Source: an uncultured Bacilli bacterium (GTDB lineage: Bacteria > Bacillota_I > Bacilli_A > RF39 > UBA660). From it: a DNA stretch of 52,301 nt. Position 1 is the first letter of the stretch. Every line of letters starts with the position of its first letter. A program made the translations under genes and the position numbers. Under the pieces are notes generated by a model. The model worked only from the letters and a program-made list of their open reading frames with translations. It was not told the DNA's origin and searched no databases. The stretch spans positions 1 through 52,301 of the forward strand of contig CAKPHO010000009.1 of NCBI GenBank assembly GCA_934162195.1. The letters are read 5' to 3'. Positions 47,816-52,301 of the stretch are shown piece after piece.

Positions 47816-47844
47816 GTATAAAAAAGTTATATTTTCTCACAATA
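47816..47844 (+). promoter_or_regulatory. Putative sigma-G/sigma-F promoter of spoVA
   Basis: GTATA (47816-47820), 17 bases, CACAATA (47838-47844). The sigma-G consensus is GHATR and CATWHTR, so only one base deviates. There is no sigma-A box. Forespore control fits the known regulation of spoVA in Bacillus. Confidence 0.55.
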
Positions 47845-47860
47845 GATTTAGGAGGATTAT

Positions 47861-48301
47861 ATGGAAAAAGAAAAGTATAAAAGAATAGTTGACAAATATA
47901 CTCCTAAAGAAAATAGACTTACAAATAGTTTAGTTTGCTTTCTTGTGGGAGGAACAATGGGTGTTATAGGTCAAGGCTTAATTGATTTATATGCTAATTT
48001 ACTTCACGTTTCAACAAAAGATGCATCGGTATTCATGATAGTAACTTTGATTTTTATTGGTTGTTTATTTACTTGCTTTGGTTGGTTTGATAAAGCTGTT
48101 AATTTTGCTAAATGTGGTTTAATAGTTCCGATTACCGGTTTTGCTCATGCGATGATGAGTGCAGCATTAGAATATCGTAAAGAAGGAATGGTAACAGGAA
48201 TAGGGGCTAATATGATGAAACTTGCTGGAAGTGTTATTATTTTTGGAGTTGTTAGTGCTTGGTTTTTTGGACTTGTAAGACTAATAATAATGGGAGGTTA
48301 G
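47861..48301 (+). CDS. spoVAC: Stage V sporulation protein AC
   Basis: 146 residues with about four to five hydrophobic spans. SpoVAC is an inner-membrane mechanosensitive channel component that moves dipicolinic acid into and out of the spore. Typical sequence: YKRIVDKYTPKENRLTNSLV, FLVGGTMGVIGQGLIDLY and GLIVPITGFAHAMMSAALEY. It is the first gene of a three-gene operon. Confidence 0.93.
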   Translation: MEKEKYKRIVDKYTPKENRLTNSLVCFLVGGTMGVIGQGLIDLYANLLHVSTKDASVFMIVTLIFIGCLFTCFGWFDKAVNFAKCGLIVPITGFAHAMMSAALEYRKEGMVTGIGANMMKLAGSVIIFGVVSAWFFGLVRLIIMGG

Positions 48302-48302
48302 T

Positions 48303-49292
48303 ATGACATTCAAATATAATAATATTTATTTAAATGAAACAGGTACTGTTACTGGACCTTACGAGGCAAATGGACCATTTAGCAAATTATATGATAAAAG
48401 TTATAAAGATTTTTATTTTGGTACAAAGACATGGGAACAAGCAGAAAGTAAGTTGATTGATGATAGTGTTGATATTGTTCTTGCTAAAATAGGTAAAACT
48501 CGTTTTGATATAGATTTACATATCTCTGGTGATTTATTAAATCAATTAACAGCTTCCAATTATTCAGCATCTAGACTTAAGATTCCATATTTAGGAATTT
48601 ATAATGCATGTGCTAGTAGTGTTGAAGGATTAATAATTGCCTCAAACATGATTGAAACTGGACAAATAGATAATGCTATTGTAACTGTTTCTTCACATAA
48701 TAATGGCGCTGAAAAGCAATTTAGATACCCGGTTGAATATGGTGGCCCTAAAAGAAAAACTACAACATTTACAACTACTGGTGGTACTTGTGCTTATCTA
48801 TCACGTGATAAATCTGATATAAAAATTGAAAGTTCAACAATAGGAATAGTAGAAGATTTGGGGGTAAAAGATGTATATAGTATGGGTGCAGTTATGGCTC
48901 CTGCTGCTGCCAATACAATTTATAGACATTTATCAGATTTAAATAGAACTATTGATTACTATGATTTGATATTAACTGGAGATTTGGGTATATATGGTAA
49001 AGATATTTTAAAAGAATATATGAAAATTGAATATAATATTGATTTAAGAAATTATGATGATTCGGCGTCAATGATATTTGATATAAAAAATGAACCTGTA
49101 TATTCTGGAGGTAGTGGTCCTGCTTGTTTACCTTTAGTAGCATATTCTTATATATTAGATCAAATGAGGCAAGGAAAATTAAAAAAAGTATTATTAGTTG
49201 CTACAGGTGCTTTGATGTCACCAACAACAGTTAATCAAAAACTAACTATTCCAAGTGTTGCGCATGCTATTAGTTTGGAGGTTGCAAAATGA
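48303..49292 (+). CDS. spoVAD: Stage V sporulation protein AD
   Basis: 329 residues of thiolase-like fold that binds dipicolinic acid on the spore membrane. The thiolase-type Cys is kept in YNACASSVEGL; other landmarks are YLNETGTVTGPYEANGPF, FDIDLHISGDLLNQLTASNY and the closing ATGALMSPTTVNQKLTIPSV. Length matches the family. It starts after a one-base gap from spoVAC and its stop overlaps spoVAE by four bases. Confidence 0.95.
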   Translation: MTFKYNNIYLNETGTVTGPYEANGPFSKLYDKSYKDFYFGTKTWEQAESKLIDDSVDIVLAKIGKTRFDIDLHISGDLLNQLTASNYSASRLKIPYLGIYNACASSVEGLIIASNMIETGQIDNAIVTVSSHNNGAEKQFRYPVEYGGPKRKTTTFTTTGGTCAYLSRDKSDIKIESSTIGIVEDLGVKDVYSMGAVMAPAAANTIYRHLSDLNRTIDYYDLILTGDLGIYGKDILKEYMKIEYNIDLRNYDDSASMIFDIKNEPVYSGGSGPACLPLVAYSYILDQMRQGKLKKVLLVATGALMSPTTVNQKLTIPSVAHAISLEVAK

Positions 49293-49639
49293 TTTATGTA
49301 AATGCTTTTATCTTTTGTGGTATTGTATGTGTCTTGGGACAAATAATTCTAGATAATACTAAACTTACGCCAGGACATGTTACAACAATATTTGTTATAG
49401 TTGGAGCGTTCCTTGATACATTTAATATTTATGATAAAATAATTTTATGGGCAGGTGGGGGTGCCTTGGTACCAATAACTAGTTTTGGGCATCTACTTAT
49501 TCATGGAGCAATGGCAAGTGCTAGTGAATATGGTTTTATTGGCCTTTTTGCAGGAATATTTGATCTTACTGCATCAGGTATTTCTTCTGCAATTATTTTC
49601 TCATTTGTTTTAAGTTTGTTTTTTAAACCAAGAGATTAG
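49289..49639 (+). CDS. spoVAE: Stage V sporulation protein AE (SpoVAEb)
   Basis: 116 residues, strongly hydrophobic with about four spans; the core is VLGQIILDNTKLTPGHVTTI, FVIVGAFLDTFNIYDKI and GGGALVPITSFGHLLIHGAM. Together with SpoVAC it forms the membrane part of the DPA channel. Start overlaps spoVAD (ATGA). A terminator follows. Confidence 0.93.
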   Translation: MIYVNAFIFCGIVCVLGQIILDNTKLTPGHVTTIFVIVGAFLDTFNIYDKIILWAGGGALVPITSFGHLLIHGAMASASEYGFIGLFAGIFDLTASGISSAIIFSFVLSLFFKPRD

Positions 49640-49659
49640 TAACTTAGGTTACTTTTTTC
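49638..49659 (+). terminator. Terminator after spoVA
   Basis: AGTAAC (49638-49643), loop TTAG, GTTACT (49648-49653), then T-run. Confidence 0.75.
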
Positions 49660-49739
49660 TTTTGCAAATTTGTTATATAATATAGTTGTTTTCACAAAGA
49701 ATACACAATTTTGTGTTATAAAGGTAGTGAGGTGTAGAT

Positions 49740-50399
49740 ATGACAACAATACTTATCGTTGATGATGAAGAAAGAATAAGAGAAGTAGTTAAAGAATATT
49801 GCTTGTTAGAAGATTATAATGTCTTAGAAGCAAGTGATGGGCTTGAAGCTTTAGAAATGATTAAAAACAATGATATTGATTTAATTGTTTTAGATGTTAT
49901 GATGCCAAAATTAGATGGACTTTCAGCTTTTTCTAAAATTAAAGAAATAAAAAAAATTCCTACGATTATTTTATCAGCTAGAAGTGAAGAGTATGATAAA
50001 CTAGTAGGATTTGAACTAGGTGTTGATGATTATGTAACGAAACCTTTTAGTCCTAAAGAATTGATAGCTAGAATCAAAGTTATTTTAAAACGTAAGAATA
50101 GTGATGATAAATTTATTTATAAAGATTTGAAAATTGATTTTTTAGGTCATGCTGTTTATGTTGATGGTAAAGAATTAAAATTAACTCCGAAAGAATATGA
50201 TTTATTAGTATACTTTGTTAAAAATCAAAATGTAGCTTTATCACGTGAACAATTATTAAATAAAATTTGGGATTATGATTTTTTGGGGGAAGATAGAACT
50301 GTAGATACACATATCAAAATGTTAAGAAATAATTTAGGTAAGTATCGTGATTTAATTGTTACAGTAAGAGGAATGGGATACAAATTTGTTACGAAATAA
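49740..50399 (+). CDS. OmpR/PhoB-family response regulator
   Basis: 219 residues. The receiver has the acidic pair Asp8-Asp9, phosphoacceptor Asp52 (IVLDVMMPKLDG) and Lys100 (YVTKPF). A winged-helix DNA-binding domain follows (about 125-219, LTPKEYDLLVYFVKNQN, WDYDFLGEDRTVDTHIKMLR, VRGMGYKF). A small palindrome ACACAATTTTGTGT at 49703-49716 lies upstream and could be an autoregulatory site. The kinase gene overlaps its 3' end. Confidence 0.92.
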   Translation: MTTILIVDDEERIREVVKEYCLLEDYNVLEASDGLEALEMIKNNDIDLIVLDVMMPKLDGLSAFSKIKEIKKIPTIILSARSEEYDKLVGFELGVDDYVTKPFSPKELIARIKVILKRKNSDDKFIYKDLKIDFLGHAVYVDGKELKLTPKEYDLLVYFVKNQNVALSREQLLNKIWDYDFLGEDRTVDTHIKMLRNNLGKYRDLIVTVRGMGYKFVTK

Positions 50400-51771
50400 A
50401 ACTTATAATTTAAAAAACAAAGTTTGGATTTACCTAATAATATTTTCTCTTTTAATATTAATTTTCTTTTGGACTTTTCAGACGTTGTTTTCAAATACAT
50501 ATTATGAGATAAATAAAAAAAGAGAATTAAATATTATTGCTAGAAAATTAAATAATACAGATAGTATTTTACTTACAACAGAAATAGATAATTTAGCATA
50601 TAATTATGGCGTATGTATAGAACTTTTTTCCAATAATACACTTATATATTCTTCTAACTCCTTAGAAAAAGGATGTATTGAACAGAAAGATTTAACTTTT
50701 TATCAATATAAAAATAAATTCATCTCAGGCAATGAAGAGGAAGGCAGTGCATCTTTTTATAATTCTAGATTTAATAATAAAACAATTGTTAAAGCAATCA
50801 AGTATAATAATTATACAATTTTTATTAATGCATCACTAGAACCAGTTGGAACAACTTCACTTATCTTATCTAGACAATTAGCCATAGTTTCGCTTGCTGT
50901 TTTAGTACTTTCTTTATTGCTTAGTTATTTCATATCTGAAAACATATCAAAGCCTATTGTTAAATTAAATAAAAAAGCACATGAAATTTCAAAAGGTAAT
51001 TTTGATATAGAAATGGAAAACATTTCTAGAATAGAAGAAATAGAAGAACTTAACAATACGTTAAATACTGCAGCTAGAGAATTATCACAAACAGAAACAC
51101 TAAGAAGAGAATTACTTGCGAATGTTAGTCATGATTTGAAAACTCCTCTTACAATGATCAAAGCGTATGCCGAAATGGCGCGTGATATTAATTATAATAA
51201 CAAGAAAAAAAGAGAGGAAAATCTTAATATTATTGTAGACGAAGTAGATAGATTAAATCTACTTGTTAATGATATTTTAGAACTTTCTAAAGTTCAAGCT
51301 AACACAGAAAAATATGTTAAGGAAAAAATAAACATCAATGATTTTGTTAGTAATATTGTAAAAAAATATGATTATTTAAAAGAAGATGGCTATGAAATAA
51401 TGTATAATGGCATAAAAAATATCTTTGTTAACGTAGATAAAAAAAGACTTAATCAAATTCTTGATAACTTGATTAATAATGCTTTAAAGTATACTGGGAA
51501 AGATAAAAAAGTTATAGTAAATATTGTTGACTTAAAGAAAAGAATTAGAATTGAAGTTGTCGATTCTGGTAAAGGAATTAAAAAGGAAGAATTGAAATAC
51601 ATTTGGGATAAGTATTATAAAATAGACAAAAGTTATCAAAGAAATGCTAAAAGTACTGGATTAGGTCTTTCAATAGTGAAAAATATTTGTGTTCAAAATG
51701 ATATTAAGTATGGAGTTGATTCAAAAGAAAATTCTGGTAGTACATTTTGGATTGAACTGGAGAAAATATAA
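50386..51771 (+). CDS. Sensor histidine kinase
   Basis: 461 residues. Two membrane spans (about 13-35 and 160-182) enclose an extracellular sensor of about 125 residues; HAMP follows, then HisKA with His249 in LLANVSHDLKTPL, and HATPase with the N box (NQILDNLINNALKYTG), DSGKGI and GLGLSIVK. The start is TTG at 50386, overlapping the regulator by 14 bases; the membrane span begins 12 residues later, so no later start fits. The signal and target genes are unknown; VanS/PhoR-type architecture. A terminator overlaps its stop. Confidence 0.9.
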   Translation: MLRNKTYNLKNKVWIYLIIFSLLILIFFWTFQTLFSNTYYEINKKRELNIIARKLNNTDSILLTTEIDNLAYNYGVCIELFSNNTLIYSSNSLEKGCIEQKDLTFYQYKNKFISGNEEEGSASFYNSRFNNKTIVKAIKYNNYTIFINASLEPVGTTSLILSRQLAIVSLAVLVLSLLLSYFISENISKPIVKLNKKAHEISKGNFDIEMENISRIEEIEELNNTLNTAARELSQTETLRRELLANVSHDLKTPLTMIKAYAEMARDINYNNKKKREENLNIIVDEVDRLNLLVNDILELSKVQANTEKYVKEKININDFVSNIVKKYDYLKEDGYEIMYNGIKNIFVNVDKKRLNQILDNLINNALKYTGKDKKVIVNIVDLKKRIRIEVVDSGKGIKKEELKYIWDKYYKIDKSYQRNAKSTGLGLSIVKNICVQNDIKYGVDSKENSGSTFWIELEKI

Positions 51772-51786
51772 TTTTCTCTTTTTTGT
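51760..51786 (+). terminator. Terminator overlapping the kinase stop
   Basis: GAGAAAAT (51760-51767), loop ATA, ATTTTCTC (51771-51778), then T-run and GTTTG. The DUF1016 repeat begins in this T-run. Confidence 0.85.
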
Positions 51787-51843
51787 TTGTAAAAAAGGAA
51801 ATAGAAAAGTTATCTCGTATATTATAAGTGGGAGGAGGTAATC
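51779..51843 (+). repeat. Left repeat of the DUF1016 module, copy at 52 kb
   Basis: Third copy of the block at 20948-21012, differing near the ribosome site (GTGGGAGGAGG). It starts directly after the stem of a terminator. Confidence 0.8.
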
Positions 51844-52301
51844 ATGAATTACTATAGAGAAATCAAGCAGGAACTTATAAATAACGAGATAACAAAAAGA
51901 GTAAAAGATTATAGTAAAAATAGAAGCGATTTAAATACATATTATAATGTAGGTAAATTACTATCTGATGCTGGTAAGAACTATGGAGAAGGTATTATTA
52001 AAGAGTATTCAAAAAGATTAACTACTGAATTAGGTAAAGGATATGGGGAAAGAACATTAAAATATATGAGAAGATTTTACCTGTTCCAAAAAAGGCAACC
52101 ACTGGTTGCCCAATTGACTTGGAGTCATTATATAGAGTTATTATCACTTAAAGATATAAATGAAATTAATTATTATATTAAAATAACTATTAGTCAAAAT
52201 TTGAGTAAAAGACAATTAAGAGAAAGAATAAAAAATAAAGAATATGAAAGATTAGATGAAAAAACAAAAGAAAAATTAATAAATAATGAAGAATATAAGG
52301 T
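51844..52301 (+). CDS. DUF1016/YhcG-type nuclease, N-terminal part (cut by window edge)
   Basis: The first 152 codons of a fourth copy. It reads NYYREIKQELINNEITKRV, then YYNVGKLLSDAGKNYGEGII, the hallmark LTWSHYIELL and NLSKRQLRERIKN, and is still open at the edge; the nuclease domain lies beyond. The site where the 34-kb copy lost a base is intact here. A copy-specific palindrome lies at 52094-52110. By analogy with the 1-bp and 34-kb copies, a pilin-like gene may follow outside the window. Confidence 0.85.
   Translation, partial: MNYYREIKQELINNEITKRVKDYSKNRSDLNTYYNVGKLLSDAGKNYGEGIIKEYSKRLTTELGKGYGERTLKYMRRFYLFQKRQPLVAQLTWSHYIELLSLKDINEINYYIKITISQNLSKRQLRERIKNKEYERLDEKTKEKLINNEEYK
52094..52110 (+). 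repeat. Copy-specific palindrome inside DUF1016 gene
   Basis: GGCAACC, loop ACT, GGTTGCC: perfect 7-bp inverted repeat just before the LTWSHY codons, with a stem unlike those at 21263 and 34055. Confidence 0.85.

Noticed and set aside
1..52301. DGR reverse transcriptase, Avd or template repeat
   Set aside because: None of the readable genes has RT motifs such as YxDD, and no intergenic stretch reads as an adenine-richer copy of a VR; they must lie elsewhere if they exist.
1..52301. CRISPR array or tRNA/rRNA genes
   Set aside because: No regularly spaced short repeats and no tRNA-like cloverleaf or rRNA core sequence was seen.

Overview
The window is a low-GC, gene-dense bacterial chromosome segment in which every supported gene lies on the + strand. 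TGA is used as a stop (rseP, the rsmC-like gene), so the code is standard. Gene content and order are those of a Bacillota/Bacilli chromosome: secE-nusG-rplK-rplA-rplJ-rplL-(ybxB-like)-rpoB-rpoC, rpsP-khpA, rpsB-tsf, hisS-aspS with a T-box, miaB-cotE. CotE and a SpoVAC-SpoVAD-SpoVAE set indicate an endospore former. RpoB carries Asn at the position equivalent to E. coli His526, the change linked to natural rifampicin resistance in Mollicutes. Together this suggests an uncultured, streamlined Bacilli lineage near the Mollicutes; I cannot name the species.

Layout: 1-1480 end of a DUF1016 nuclease gene plus a pilin-like gene; 1531-6597 smc, miaB, cotE; 6624-7841 second pilin-like gene; 7861-19132 secretion, ribosomal-protein and RNA-polymerase genes with several RNA leaders; 19180-20953 a wall-anchored surface protein; 20948-21922 an intact DUF1016 gene; 21969-33740 rpsP, khpA, cdsA, rseP, an ABC exporter, two paralogous small proteins, rpsB, tsf, rel, dtd and a membrane transporter; 33731-35700 a frameshifted DUF1016 gene plus the third pilin-like gene; 35763-41978 T-box, hisS, aspS, an AAA ATPase, a 6S-like RNA, tcdA; 42066-45192 a phosphodiester-glycosidase-family protein and the fourth pilin-like gene; 45216-49659 murD, eno, spoVA; 49740-51786 a two-component system; 51779-52301 the start of another DUF1016 gene.

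The most interesting system is dispersed. Four pilin-like surface proteins share an almost identical prepilin N-terminus and stalk, but each ends in a short, GC-rich, adenine-poor C-terminal block that looks like the variable region (VR) of a diversity-generating retroelement (DGR). Two VRs (7695-7808, 45020-45130) have the C-type-lectin ending AW..V...GxRPV. Two others (1160-1291, 35507-35638) are a different, cysteine-framed type. The latter align without gaps over 44 codons; by my hand count 44 of 132 bases differ and about 36 of those fall at codon positions 1 and 2. A perfect 9-bp hairpin with a GAAA loop follows one VR, as DGR homing targets require, and a decayed version follows the other at the same place. 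No reverse transcriptase or template repeat is visible, so the targets would have to be served in trans.

The pilin modules are accompanied by repeated DUF1016 PDDEXK nuclease genes, whose shared left edge starts in the T-run of a terminator. Each of the three copies covering the site carries a 7-bp palindrome in the same coding position with a different stem sequence. This compensated variation has no explanation among the known features.

Other points: a long RelA/SpoT homologue has lost its hydrolase residues, ribosomal protein S2 carries a Rho_N-like tail, and SMC is unusually short.
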